From positions 62,001-126,000 of the forward strand of contig KN805410.1 of NCBI GenBank assembly GCA_000818945.1: a stretch of 64,000 bases of DNA, in the 5' to 3' direction. Each line of letters begins with the position of its first letter. Within the stretch, counting starts at the first letter, position 1. The position numbers and the translations under genes are program-made. The notes beneath the pieces are model-generated. The model was not told where the DNA came from. It made no database searches and worked only from the letters and a program-made list of their open reading frames with translations. Shown here piece after piece: positions 45,415 to 55,930 of this stretch. Source of the stretch: Schizochytrium sp. CCTCC M209059. Its lineage: Eukaryota > Sar > Bigyra > Thraustochytrida > Thraustochytriidae.

Positions 45415-46996
45415 TCACAGAATACACGGAGGCTGCGAATCTGCAGCAATGCGCTCAGCCTCATCGAATTTGTCACTGTAGTCGTGTTGCAATGAGGCTA
45501 GCGTCTCAAGAGCAACGTCAAAATGACCCTCGTCCATGAAATTTGTGTAATGATGGATATAGGCTTTCCGACGCGGACCGTATAATGTGCGGAAACGCTC
45601 TTCCATTCCAGCGAAGACGCCACGCACGCAGGAGTTATTCGCGAGAGAGATCATTGAATGATGCTGATCAGCAGGCCTCGCGGCACAAAGACCAATCTTG
45701 AAAGCATCCTGATTCCAGCTAGGAAGCTCGATGTGCTGACCGAGACGCTCGACATTCCGATGAATGTCAGCGAGATTAACGTGGCCACGCACCAGCATGG
45801 CACAAGCAAGGAAGCGACCATTGACCGGGTCCGTCTTTAAAAGCTGATTTGAGCGCGCCATGGCTCCGGCGAACATGCGATCGACCTGTTGCTTTTGCGC
45901 AACACGTGACGAGCGATCTGGGTCCCCAGCAAGCGGGCTGATGGCCGAGTTGAGAAACTGCATCCGGGGAAAGGGTACGAGGTTCGTTGTGAGCTCGCTG
46001 AGATCGAGATTCATCTTGCCAGGGAAGCGCGCGCAGCACGTGAGATTGGAGATCATCTGGGCCGCCACTCCGTTCATTTCGTCAAAGGCTTCCCCCCCTT
46101 TACTTGTTGCTGCTCCAGCACCAAGACGGTTAGGCCGTTGGCCTTTTTGTACCTTGCGACTCTCAATTGTTGAAGCGGTTTTCGCTGCGTCCATAAGCGC
46201 CTCGTTACTCATGGGGAAGACACAGTCTGCGTGTTCACGCAGTTCGTGCAATGCAAAGGCTGCGTTGTATGGCGAAGTGATGACATCGTCATCCTCTGAT
46301 CTGTGCGGGACATATGTATGAGAAGGAAAGCATGAAATGAAAGAACGGAAAAAAGGGAAAAAAGGAGTAAAAGCAGAAGCATAATGAGTCAGTGACAAAC
46401 AAGGTACAAAGTTGACGTCAAACAATTGCAGGCATGCCAGAAACAGGACTGACAACGTACGGAAGAACAGAGCCCGCGAACCTAAATTTGCCAGGAAAGT
46501 GGTCCGCGAGAATGGAAAGCGTGCGGGATCCAAGACCGGACCCAGTTCCACCGCCCGTTGAATGCAGCAAAAAAAACGCCTGCATCGACTCACATCTCTC
46601 CGCCTCGCGTCGGAGCGCCTCGGCGATTCGTTCGGCATACTCATTACCGTAGCCGTGGAAGCCATGGGCAAAGTTGTTGCCCGCGCCAGACACGCCACGG
46701 ATAAACTCGTGCTCATCAAAGAGCTCGCGAAGAGGGCCACTCAGCGTTTGTGCTAAAACACCTTCTTCCGTGTCGATGAGCACGGCGCGCGCGCGAAGGC
46801 TACTTATTGGCGCATTGACGTCATCAAGGGCGGCGCCTGTGCGAGCGTTGACGTTGCGAAAGTATGTGCTCATGGGCGCATCAAAGCACCCGTCTTCGCT
46901 CGCTGCAGCGTGTTCTCGCAGCACGCGACCCCAAAAGCTCCTTCCTACCTGATTTCCGCATTGGCCCACCTGGACCGTCACCACCTCGCGCGGCAT
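45415..46996 (-). CDS. TUBE1: epsilon-tubulin, two exons
   Basis: Spliced product of 473 residues: exon 1 is 46461-46996 and exon 2 is 45415-46300. Exon 1 starts MPREVVTVQVGQCGNQVG and carries the tubulin GTP loop STGGGTGSGLGS, then stops at ...SVLP. The donor gtacgt follows, and the acceptor gcacag joins to SEDDDVITSPYN in phase 2, exactly restoring the SEDDVITSPYN region of epsilon-tubulins. Exon 2 continues with FDEMNGVAAQMISNLT, MNLDLSELTTNLVPFP and MVRGHVNLADIHRN. Length matches human epsilon-tubulin (475). Epsilon-tubulin with delta-tubulin stabilises the centriole triplet microtubules. Its presence implies centrioles or basal bodies and agrees with CFAP44. Confidence 0.95.
46301..46460 (-). 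other. intron of the epsilon-tubulin gene
   Basis: A 160-nt phase-2 intron with donor gtacgt and acceptor cgcacag. The split residue is the Pro of LPSEDDD. The protein join matches the conserved family sequence, so confidence is high. Confidence 0.93.
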
Positions 46997-47646
46997 TCTC
47001 TTCGCTCGCGCTGCACGCGCGTGCGCTCAGGATACGAGTCTCGTGGACGACAAACTCCGCGTCGCTGTCAAATCTCAACCGTGCGAGTGCGTGAGACATC
47101 ATCGCCCAAGGTCGAGCTTGACCCTCGAGGAGGTGCTCTTCTTCTTCATCATTGTCCGCAGACAACAGCTAGGCTGGCTGACAGAGGCTGCCGACTTTGT
47201 TTCCGCCTCGGCGCTCCACATTTCGCGCAGCATGGAATGACGTGCTTCACCAGAGGCGGTTGTTGTCGATCGGAGGAGTAAAATGAAAATTATTGATAGT
47301 GAATTGCTTCTCGCCTTTTTAGAATGCGTCTTCGTTCCAGGATTAGACGCACGCAAACTTGCACGCGCAGGTCGATGCGCGCGCGAGCAGCCTCACCTGT
47401 CGATGGTCGATAATACGGATCGGCAATCAGGTATCCCACGCCTTTCTAGTTCTCTTGTGCAGCAAAGTGCCGGGCTCTGCAAGGAAAAGCTAGCCTCCTC
47501 CAGAGGCTCGGACTCGTAACGTACACATTTTACGGGTCTAAGAGCCTCGATTTGCAAAGTCGAAATGATAGGACGCGGCAGGAAGACTCGACGGAGCGGC
47601 GCCGTGAGAGCGACTGCTGTCCTGCAGCAGCCGCAGGGCAGTTCCG
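46997..47646. promoter_or_regulatory. shared upstream region of epsilon-tubulin and LRR protein genes
   Basis: A 650-nt interval between divergent starts with no supported gene. Several short frames exist on both strands, none with a domain. It presumably carries both promoters. Confidence 0.45.
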
Positions 47647-50600
47647 ATGGCCTCGGGGCTGTCACGGCGCAGTCGTAATCAGGAATTCCACGATGGTACA
47701 GCAAGCTTTGCGGGGGATTCCGCACAATTTCGTGGCGATCACGAGCGCACAGAGACATATGCTGAGGCATACACAAGACTAGGGTCTCATGTTCGCGCAC
47801 GAAAGGCGCTTGGTAAAAGCGCGGCAGCAGCCGCGGAACGACGCGCACAAACGGCGGACGGGTTTCACCGCAGAGACTGGAAACGCTTGGAGCGACGCCA
47901 GTATGAGCGACGTGTGGCTACAGATGGACCTTTTCGTGTGCAAAATGTCGTAGAAAAGATGCAACCAGATCTAAATGGAATCAGCAGACATAACTCGCTT
48001 GAAAGTATTTCTTTTAAAGACGAGCAGCATCGCAAATCAGGCGATCCTTCTGCAAGCATTCGCGCAGCGATGCGCACAGCCCTTTCGTCTAAAGTCGTCT
48101 CGCTGCAGTGGAAAGGTCTCGAGGAAGTACCACCCGAGCTACAGTCGACACTCACGATTCAATTGAATCATGTGCAGACGATCTTACTCATGGGCAACCG
48201 TTTTCGCGAGCTACCGACATGGAGTCGGTATAGCTTTCGAAATCTGCGCGAACTTAACGTTTCAAATAACCTTCTCGAGTCTCTTCCGGCAAATTTGGGC
48301 GAGTTTTCGACCTTGGAGGTTATCGTATGCAAACAGAATGCACTAACTGCACTGCCGAACAGCATTTGCAAACTCTCGCGCCTACGCGTCCTCGATGCAC
48401 GCGGCAATCATCTTGCTGCTTTACCAAAGGGAATCGGGCGCCTGAAAAGACTCGAGACCCTTTTACTTGGCGAAAACCACGTGGAACTGCTTCCGTGGTC
48501 CTTTCGCGAGCTCGCGAGCCTCTCAACGCTGGAAATAGGTCGAAACGTATTGCAGGCGCTCGCCTTCATTGAGATTCTGCAACTACGCGACGACGACTTT
48601 GACGAGCAAGATTTTGATAAAGTCTGGGAGCGTCGCGTTCTACCTAACGGCGCCGTCGTCTTTTACAACAAGCTGACGCGCGAAATACTGCAACGGCCTC
48701 CAAAGCCGATTGAGCGCGGCGATCCGTGGACCGAGTGGGTCCCGGGCGATCCTGATGATGCTAGTCGTCATGGCCCGGAAAGTGAAGAGCGCCGTGAAGA
48801 CCGTGAAGAGAACGATGGCACACACATTCCTGCACTTCGTCTGGGAAGTCTTGGCATGAGCAAAGGCCGACGAAAACTCACCGGTGCGGCGCAGCAGATC
48901 TTGCTTCGGCGCAAAGCGGTCCTTGCAAGGCAAGGAAAAGGAATTTGGGGCTGCGAACTCGATCTTGACTCTGGACATCAAGTGTACATGAACAACATAC
49001 ATCGTATCAGTCAAACGTCGATGCCTGGCGACTTGGATCGCTTTGGGAGACTCAAAATGCTTGTCCGTCTCGTGTTGCGCCGAAACAAATTGAATGAGCT
49101 TCCCGAAAGCTTTGGAGATCTCACCCGGCTCACGTATGTTGACGTTAGTACAAACAAGCTCACAGAGATTGCTCCGTGCGTTCTCAAGCTCAAGGATCTC
49201 GAGCATCTCGACATGAGCGACAATGCAATCAAGGTGATTCCGAGCGAAATTTCTGATGTCAAGAACCTCTGCACTTTGCTTCTCCAGCGAAACGCCATCG
49301 AGGCCATCCCAGCTTCGCTCGGCCAGCTCGCGCAGCTCGAAAAATTGTGGCTCATGGATAACGCCCTGGGGCCTGGGAGTTTGCCGTCATCATTGCGGGC
49401 GCTTAAAAACCTGCAAGATATCCAGCTTGGTGAGAACGCTGTGCTGGACGATGAGCGAGCGTCGTCGTGGGAGCCCGAAGACCCAATCGCCACCGTCGCG
49501 CTCCGTAGTCTGTCTCAGCAGCGCGTTCATCGACGAGAGGTCCTTCCTCGACCTGTTTCGCAGGCAGGCGTGAAGCTTGTGGGTGGGTTTCCTGTCAAGG
49601 CACGTGCGGAGAAATTTCCGGCGCTTATGTGGCACTTTGAAGAGCAGCAGCGTCTCGAGTCACTTGGTGCGCCTCCGCAGCCGCACAAAGTCTCTTTTGG
49701 TATCGACCAAGAGCTTCAGGATTTTAGTTTTCGGTTCAATAAAGAGGAGCGCGAGCAGATCCTTGCAGCGCGAGCAACGGGAAATCTCAGCATGCATTGG
49801 CGCGGACTCAAGGCGATTCCGCCGCTCGTTTTTCGCGTGAAAGCCTGCCTTTTAGAACTGCGGCTCGTTGGCAACGAATTGGCTTCTCTTGGCGAGGAAA
49901 TTGGCGAGCTCGAAAACTTACGCGTTCTCGACGTTCGTAGCAACCAAGTCTCGACGATCACCTCCCGAATCGGTGGATTGAAGAATTTGCAGGAGCTCGT
50001 TCTTGCAGACAACGCTCTGGATGAGCTTCCGGACCCTCTTGGTGAACTGCAGGACCTCCGCAAGCTCGCCATTCAAGGCAACAAGATTCGCGAATTGCCG
50101 GAAACGCTTGGTGGTCTCGCATCACTTCGTGTGCTAGAAGCCAACGTGAACCACATTTCCACTCTGCCGTCGAGCTTTGCAAAGTTGGAGGCCTTGCAGG
50201 TACTTATGCTCAACAATAATCGTCTCGAGGTGTTTCCTCCCCAAGTTCTCTCGCTACGAACGCTCAAGGTGCTGCACCTGAACCTCAACAAGATTGGCGC
50301 TTTGCCAGACGAACTAGCTCAGCTCGGCGCTCTAGAGACCTTACACCTTGCAAGCAATCGCATCAAATCCTTTCAAAATGCGCTTGCGCAAGGTCCGCTA
50401 ACGCTAACGCTGTCCAGTCTCTGGCTCACCGCCAATCAGATTCCTGAGCTCTGCGATGAATTTCATCGTTTTGCAGCGCTCCGAGATCTGCGACTGGACC
50501 TTAATCAAATGGTGTCTCCGCCTGAAGACTTTAGTCTTCGTGAAGGGGTGGCCAGCGTCCTGCGCTACTGCAAAATCCGCGCCTCGAGGCTGGAAAAAGT

Positions 50601-52719
50601 CGTTACACAGTTGCGAGAGGCAAACTTCGAGGTCGACCCCACGCGACTTCGCCCTCATGCCAAGGGGGTGCTTACGGGCAACACAGGCTTTCTCACGAGC
50701 GAAATGCTTATGGAAGTTGATGCACAACTCGACAAGTATTTGAATGGCCCAATCTTTGAGTACCCTGGTCTCTCGGGCCGCAAGATTGTTCAGGATGTAT
50801 ACGACCTTCGCGCTCATCAGCGGCATCTCTTCCTCGACACGGTGTTGCGGCAATTTCTCATTGTCATGGAGCTGCTCGAAGCAGACCCAACGATTTGCAC
50901 GCGGCAATACTTTAACCCCAATGTTAAGCGGCGCTGGGGACGGAAAAATTCGGTGATCGACTGCTATGCAATGCGTCTTGAAGCCCTCTTTGATGATCAA
51001 GACTTTCCCGAACAGCGGGCCGTCGTCGACAAGCTCGAGGACCGTTTGCCAACGGACGACGGGGGTCACGTGCGCTTTCGTGAGATTGAGTTCCAGGGCG
51101 AGAAGTTTTTCCTGCAACGCCCGGTGCTCGAGGACGCGCTCAACAGCTTCGAGGATCCATACCATGGCCAAGTCACAACGTCAGCCGCACCGGTGAGGTT
51201 TAAGCCGTACCGAGACTACTCGCAAGAGCCAAGCTCGGTGATGAAGACAATGTCGACGAGCTTTAAAGACGGCGGCAAGAGTCGCGACGAAACCACAAAC
51301 GAAGGGATCAAGGACGACTTTCGCACGGTCAAAAGACCGTGGATGGCGGCCGTCATTCCCAAGCTCATCTACACCAAGGAAGAGGCTGCGCGTTCGCAAT
51401 ATGAAAAGAGTCTCATCAAGCGTGAGCTTGAAGCAACGCGCGAATCGGTCGACATCTGGTTCGGCTCGGAGGACTACCAGTCGCGCATCAAAAAGGAGTT
51501 AAAGCGTCGCAAACAGAATCTAAAACGCCGAATCGCGCTAACTGAGGTCGATGTTTCGTATGCTGAGCAAAGCGTCAGCGAGGCAAAGCGAGAGCTTATT
51601 GATGCAAAGGGGCGCAAAAATCGCTTTGAAAAGGGAGAACCCTTCCACGAGCACGGATTCAACGATGCAGAGGAGGCTGAGGCCGGTCTCGTGGCAGCCC
51701 AGGAAGCGGTGAGTCAGGCGCAAAAGAGCCATGCGGACTTGAAAAAACTGGTCAAGGAGCTCAAGGCGCAATTAAAGGAGAAACCACGGCAGCAAGAACA
51801 GCGTTGCCGCGATGATCTTAAACGAAAGGCTCTTCAGCGCTGCCGAAGGTACATTGTCTTTCAAGGCAGAATGCTTGCGCGAAAACGGGATTTACGGCGG
51901 CCCTGGGACGGTAAAAATGGTCAAATGTTCGTGCAGTGGAAGCAATATTTGGAGGCCATCGAGCGTGATACAGCTGACATTGAGGAAGAAACTGCGACGA
52001 ATAATAAGCGTTATCAACTTGATCCCGAGGCAGCAGCCATTCAGGCAGAGACTCTGCGCGCGGCAATGGAAGGTGTTGAAGCACGGAAGGAGCTCATATA
52101 TCAAATTCAAGAGATTCACGACCACCCGTACGGATGGAGTTCGGATGACTCGGATGGAGCCTCCGACAACAATGATTTTGAGATGCCCGATGGCTCAGAT
52201 TCTGGCAAAAATGAGGATGGCGGCGAGAGCGAGGCTGGCAAGTCTTCATCAAAGCGCTCTCTATCGTTTATGGCCTCGCTGAGCTCGGCGACCGGGGGTG
52301 GAGGACAGGGTGACGCCGAAGGTATGGACGACGACTCCCCTCCAGGCACTCCCATGGCGAGTGCTGGTGCTGCGGCCTCTGAGGAAGATGTTATTACACG
52401 TCGGTCTTCGCAGCAAGCAAATCAGGTTGCTATGACGCCTCAGCGCCGGGCTTGGTTACGCCAGACCACCTTTCGAAATGGAGAGGATGATGGTGAGCTT
52501 GAGCTTTCTTCATTGAGTGAAGATGACTCTGTGGGAGACAGTCTCTCCTCAATGAGCAAGTCGGGCGAAGAGGATGACGAGGACGACGACAATGATGATG
52601 ATGATGGCGAAGACGTTCCAGATACAAAGAACGTTGCCAGAAACCTTTTGGAACAAAGTCAAAGTCAAAGTCAAAGTCAAAGTCAAAGTCAAAGTCAAAG
52701 TCAAGACGAAGAAGAATAA
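47647..52719 (+). CDS. giant LRR-WW-LRR-coiled-coil protein
   Basis: The 1690-residue product starts at ATG 47647. After a basic, low-complexity N-terminus come three blocks of leucine-rich repeats: about residues 155-310, 470-600 and 705-970. They are of the plant/Ras-suppressor-like type, with LxxLxxLxLxxNxLxxLP spacing. Between blocks one and two lies a WW-like domain (about 326-356) with DKVWERRVLPNGAVVFYNKLTRE and a distal RPP. Beyond the LRRs are a helical region, then a coiled coil (about 1240-1470), then acidic and Ser-rich disordered sequence. The tail is a Ser-Gln repeat coded by caaagt hexamers. LRR and WW parts are protein-binding modules, so a scaffold is likely. I do not recognise a named family for the whole. 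Confidence 0.85.
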   Translation: MASGLSRRSRNQEFHDGTASFAGDSAQFRGDHERTETYAEAYTRLGSHVRARKALGKSAAAAAERRAQTADGFHRRDWKRLERRQYERRVATDGPFRVQNVVEKMQPDLNGISRHNSLESISFKDEQHRKSGDPSASIRAAMRTALSSKVVSLQWKGLEEVPPELQSTLTIQLNHVQTILLMGNRFRELPTWSRYSFRNLRELNVSNNLLESLPANLGEFSTLEVIVCKQNALTALPNSICKLSRLRVLDARGNHLAALPKGIGRLKRLETLLLGENHVELLPWSFRELASLSTLEIGRNVLQALAFIEILQLRDDDFDEQDFDKVWERRVLPNGAVVFYNKLTREILQRPPKPIERGDPWTEWVPGDPDDASRHGPESEERREDREENDGTHIPALRLGSLGMSKGRRKLTGAAQQILLRRKAVLARQGKGIWGCELDLDSGHQVYMNNIHRISQTSMPGDLDRFGRLKMLVRLVLRRNKLNELPESFGDLTRLTYVDVSTNKLTEIAPCVLKLKDLEHLDMSDNAIKVIPSEISDVKNLCTLLLQRNAIEAIPASLGQLAQLEKLWLMDNALGPGSLPSSLRALKNLQDIQLGENAVLDDERASSWEPEDPIATVALRSLSQQRVHRREVLPRPVSQAGVKLVGGFPVKARAEKFPALMWHFEEQQRLESLGAPPQPHKVSFGIDQELQDFSFRFNKEEREQILAARATGNLSMHWRGLKAIPPLVFRVKACLLELRLVGNELASLGEEIGELENLRVLDVRSNQVSTITSRIGGLKNLQELVLADNALDELPDPLGELQDLRKLAIQGNKIRELPETLGGLASLRVLEANVNHISTLPSSFAKLEALQVLMLNNNRLEVFPPQVLSLRTLKVLHLNLNKIGALPDELAQLGALETLHLASNRIKSFQNALAQGPLTLTLSSLWLTANQIPELCDEFHRFAALRDLRLDLNQMVSPPEDFSLREGVASVLRYCKIRASRLEKVVTQLREANFEVDPTRLRPHAKGVLTGNTGFLTSEMLMEVDAQLDKYLNGPIFEYPGLSGRKIVQDVYDLRAHQRHLFLDTVLRQFLIVMELLEADPTICTRQYFNPNVKRRWGRKNSVIDCYAMRLEALFDDQDFPEQRAVVDKLEDRLPTDDGGHVRFREIEFQGEKFFLQRPVLEDALNSFEDPYHGQVTTSAAPVRFKPYRDYSQEPSSVMKTMSTSFKDGGKSRDETTNEGIKDDFRTVKRPWMAAVIPKLIYTKEEAARSQYEKSLIKRELEATRESVDIWFGSEDYQSRIKKELKRRKQNLKRRIALTEVDVSYAEQSVSEAKRELIDAKGRKNRFEKGEPFHEHGFNDAEEAEAGLVAAQEAVSQAQKSHADLKKLVKELKAQLKEKPRQQEQRCRDDLKRKALQRCRRYIVFQGRMLARKRDLRRPWDGKNGQMFVQWKQYLEAIERDTADIEEETATNNKRYQLDPEAAAIQAETLRAAMEGVEARKELIYQIQEIHDHPYGWSSDDSDGASDNNDFEMPDGSDSGKNEDGGESEAGKSSSKRSLSFMASLSSATGGGGQGDAEGMDDDSPPGTPMASAGAAASEEDVITRRSSQQANQVAMTPQRRAWLRQTTFRNGEDDGELELSSLSEDDSVGDSLSSMSKSGEEDDEDDDNDDDDGEDVPDTKNVARNLLEQSQSQSQSQSQSQSQSQDEEE
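52654..52704 (+). repeat. (CAAAGT)n coding repeat giving a Ser-Gln tail
   Basis: Eight perfect hexamers encode alternating Gln and Ser at the C-terminus of the LRR protein. It is a perfect repeat and likely unstable in length. Confidence 0.92.
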
Positions 52720-53161
52720 GATGTACCAAGGTTCAATGACATCAAAGTGAAAAGGCACAAAATGGGTTCAGGCCAAAACGTAAGATACGTCGAAGAAGCG
52801 GAAGTGCAAATGGTGTATGAAGCCAGTGGCCTAGAAAGACTTTTTCTTACGAACAAAGAGTTTGGTGAAGTGCGTGCAAGTTGCAAACCACAAGTATCGA
52901 AAAGCTGCGCGACCTTTCGTAAAGGTAAAGGTATTTGTAGCTAGCGAACAGGGAAAAGTATTGCCGATGCTAGACTATCAAAGCATACTCATAATCGTGA
53001 GCCCTTGAAAAAAATGCAAAATGTTGTGGCGCACTCCTTTTTTTTTTTTTCTTTTCGCTAAACGTCCCCGGATGTCATCTAGATAAATTGCGCTTTTTAA
53101 CGGCACGCACGCACGCACGCACACATGTAAAGACGAAGACACGTGAGAAAAGAAACGCAAG
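52720..53161. other. convergent 3' interval
   Basis: A 442-nt stretch between the ends of the LRR protein and oxygenase genes. It contains a T-run (53037-53050) and a (GCAC)n tract near 53103-53123. No gene is supported. Confidence 0.5.
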
Positions 53162-54247
53162 TCAGGCAGAATCCGCAGCAACTGCACCGGGATTGGCCTG
53201 CGTGATGCGTGCAAGCATGTGTTTGCCTGCATTCACAGGTGGCATGTACTTTTCTTTGTTTCCGACTTGCGGCGCGAGCGAAGCGTCAAAGTCAGGACCG
53301 CGAAAAAATGCAATAGAGTAGCGATGATCTCGAGGGTGATTGAACGCGCGATGGACCGTGGAGCGGAAGGTGTCGCCACTCCAGCGCGCAAGCATGTCGC
53401 CAACGTTGACAACAAAGCAGCCTTCGCGAGGGGCAACGGGCATCCAAGCACCATCCTCGGGGCGGATGATTTCGAGACAAGGGTCATTGGTGCCACGCAT
53501 GTTAAGAATCGTCAGACACTCAAAGTCGGTGTGCGCGCCAATGCCAATCTGGGAGCCGAGCTCCCCCGTCTCGAGCGGTGGGTAATGAAGACAATTCATG
53601 GACGTCATCGGTGTCTCGGACGCCTGACGCACAAAAAACTCAGGTTCCAGCCCGAGCGCCAGCGCGCTCACGCGCAGCAGGCGATCGGAAAGCTGTCGAA
53701 CCTCTTCGTAATATAGCGACATCGGTTCGCGAAAGACGCTCGGGTCATTGTTAGGCCAGACATTGTCGCAGTAGAGAAGGTCGTTGTAGACGGCATGGTC
53801 GCGGGGGAGCTCAGTGCCAAAGTGAAAGAGCTCTTTGTAGTCCATTGCAGCCTTGGTCTCGGCTTCCTTGTCCCCACCCTGGGTCGTCTGGTCCTTGCGC
53901 AAGTCCGTATCATCCATGCCATAGTCGCCCTGCTCAAATGGACCCACGTACCCGCGAAAGCTGCCAGTCTTGCTTTGATGAATGGATCCTTTGACCTCTT
54001 CATTTGCAAAAAAGCTAGCCAACGCCGTAAAAGCGCCTTCCTCCACCTCGCGCGGTACGCCGTGGTTGCTCACGTAGAAGAAGCCAAAGCGTCCCGCCGC
54101 CTCGCGCAGCTCCTTGGCGGCATCCTCATCGCTGCGCGAGAGGTCCACGAGCGGGAGCGCCTCCGTGGCCTTCGCCGAGGCAGAGAGCTGTCGCAGCGCG
54201 CCGTGTCTCGCCCGCCGGGCCGCCGTCCCCGCCGCCTTGGCCAACAT
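53162..54247 (-). CDS. 2-oxoglutarate/Fe(II) oxygenase of the isopenicillin-N-synthase-like family
   Basis: The 361-residue product starts at ATG (complement of 54245-54247). Residues 1-28 are rich in Ala, Arg and Ser without acids, like a mitochondrial targeting peptide. The N-terminal non-haem dioxygenase region (about 31-150) has FGFFYVSNHGVP. The catalytic jelly roll has the iron triad H239-x-D241 (GAHTDFE) and H299 (STVHRAF), and the 2-oxoglutarate-binding R309-x-S311 (RYSIAFF). NVGDMLARWSGD lies between them, as in plant and fungal relatives. The enzyme class oxidises small molecules using O2 and 2-oxoglutarate (or a tripeptide in IPNS itself); the substrate here cannot be told. All key residues are intact. 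It is divergent from the ARM-like gene. Confidence 0.9.
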   Translation of the reverse strand: MLAKAAGTAARRARHGALRQLSASAKATEALPLVDLSRSDEDAAKELREAAGRFGFFYVSNHGVPREVEEGAFTALASFFANEEVKGSIHQSKTGSFRGYVGPFEQGDYGMDDTDLRKDQTTQGGDKEAETKAAMDYKELFHFGTELPRDHAVYNDLLYCDNVWPNNDPSVFREPMSLYYEEVRQLSDRLLRVSALALGLEPEFFVRQASETPMTSMNCLHYPPLETGELGSQIGIGAHTDFECLTILNMRGTNDPCLEIIRPEDGAWMPVAPREGCFVVNVGDMLARWSGDTFRSTVHRAFNHPRDHRYSIAFFRGPDFDASLAPQVGNKEKYMPPVNAGKHMLARITQANPGAVAADSA

Positions 54248-54817
54248 CGCTCTTGCGCTCCTCCTGTCTCTGAATTGATGAAATATGAATTGCGTCTCTC
54301 TCGATGATGATGTGATCCGAGTTCCAGTGATCGCAGCGTGCCTACCTACCGGTCATGAGAGTTTCGATTCGACTGCCATCGCTGTCGTCGGCGTTGGCAC
54401 TTATATCATCGTGCTGCCGCTTCTGCGACGTCCAGCTGCTCGCAGGATGGTTTGGAGCAGCAAGAGGGTGGGATGGACTAATTTGCGCGACGCGGCTTGG
54501 ATGGGCGTTTCGAGGCTTGATGGGGCACAAGAAGACGGAAGGGTTCGCTCTGGCAGCACGTTTGTGGCGTAATTTCATTCATTTGACTCGGACTCTCCCT
54601 CGCGAGAGCACAAGGGGCACGAAGCAAGGGAATCAATCGTAGTGCTCTGATGGCGGCTTGCTTTAGTCAATGAGAACGGCCTGGTTGATGAAGCAAGCTA
54701 TGGGCCGGCTGACGTAAGAAAGACGCGAAGGACGATCAATTTCTATGCTGAGGACTGTGGGGCTTTGATTTTGGTCATCCGCGACGATGTGTCCACTTTG
54801 TCCATTTCAGTTTTGGG
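54248..54817. promoter_or_regulatory. shared upstream region of oxygenase and ARM-like genes
   Basis: A 570-nt interval between divergent starts with no supported gene. A pyrimidine-rich 'tccatttcag' just before 54811 looks like a splice acceptor. A 5' exon of the ARM-like gene is therefore possible. Confidence 0.45.
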
Positions 54818-55930
54818 ATGAATTGCCGCAACAGCAGCAAGAGTCGAAACTTGAAACAAACCTCGAATCAGAGGCTGTCCGTCAACATTGCCAGGATGAA
54901 GTCCCTAGCTATGCAAAGCATGTCCGAGGACGCCGCGAGGGAGGCCGGAAATGCGCTCAGAGCGACGATGCGCGCCCATCGAGTGGATGCGCGAGCGCAA
55001 GAGCGAGCATGCCAAAGGCTGCAAGAGCTGTCGATGACGCTTCGGAATGAAGAAATACTGGGCGCAGAGCTCGGCATGGGAACGGATATCAAAGCAGCCA
55101 TGCAAGTTCATGCGTTTGATGTAGGGGTGCAAGAGCAGGCATGCTGGGCACTCGCCAGTCTCGCTGAAAATGAGGGAAATCAAGTAACTTTCGTCCAGGA
55201 CCTCGCAATCGGAAGCGAGATCAAGTCGGCTATGTGCAATCATATGGCGCACGCTGGAGTGCTAGCAAGCGCATGCGGTGCTCTGCAACATCTTGCTTTG
55301 AATCGACACAATCGAGTCACGTTGTGCCAAGAACTGGAAATTGGCAAGACTATCAAAGCCGCTATGCATGCGCATGCCGCAGCGTTAGCTTTGCAACAGC
55401 AAGCTTGCGAAGCGCTCTGGGTTCTTGCATTGAATGATGAGAACAAGCTGATTCTTTGTCATGAGCTCAAACTCGGCAAAGAGATTAAGACAGCCATGAA
55501 AACGCATGAGGCAAGTGCTGCTCTTCAGCAACAAGCTTGCGTGCTTCTTTGGACGCTTGCTAGCACGCATGAATGCAATCGGTTACATCTCGTCCAAGAG
55601 GTTGAAATTTACAATGAGATTAAGTCGGCAATGCGCGCACATTCTGAGAGTGCTGGCGTGCAAGAGTGGGCATGCAAGGCAATGAAGGCACTTGCTATGC
55701 CCATGGATGCTCAAATCAAAACGGATATAACGAGAGCTCTTCAATCGCATCAATCGCACGATGGGGTGCAAAACGCAGCGCGTGAGGCTCTCGATGTCCT
55801 GGAAAGCCGAGACCAGCCCATTTCCAAATTGCAGGTTAAGCACGCAGCCCATGCGACCGATAACAACCATTGTGTCAAGCAAGCAATTGTCTTATCAATC
55901 CCCCAGCAGTCGGAGTCCAAAGTTATTTGA
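54818..55930 (+). CDS. armadillo-like tandem repeat protein
   Basis: The 370-residue product starts at ATG 54818. After an N-terminal ~40 residues come about six helical repeats of 42-43 residues. Each carries an (E/D)IK-(S/A/T)-AM-xxH core, a V/L-Q-(E/Q)-(Q/W)-AC helix, and L-A-L then N-E/H...; the cores are near residues 90, 132, 174, 216, 259 and 300. This is the pattern of ARM/HEAT-type alpha-solenoids, as also seen in LRRK-like repeats. No catalytic motif is visible. Function is probably protein binding. The final ~40 residues are unrelated and may be disordered. A candidate acceptor just upstream of the ATG means the true N-terminus could lie in an earlier exon. Confidence 0.78.
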   Translation: MNCRNSSKSRNLKQTSNQRLSVNIARMKSLAMQSMSEDAAREAGNALRATMRAHRVDARAQERACQRLQELSMTLRNEEILGAELGMGTDIKAAMQVHAFDVGVQEQACWALASLAENEGNQVTFVQDLAIGSEIKSAMCNHMAHAGVLASACGALQHLALNRHNRVTLCQELEIGKTIKAAMHAHAAALALQQQACEALWVLALNDENKLILCHELKLGKEIKTAMKTHEASAALQQQACVLLWTLASTHECNRLHLVQEVEIYNEIKSAMRAHSESAGVQEWACKAMKALAMPMDAQIKTDITRALQSHQSHDGVQNAAREALDVLESRDQPISKLQVKHAAHATDNNHCVKQAIVLSIPQQSESKVI

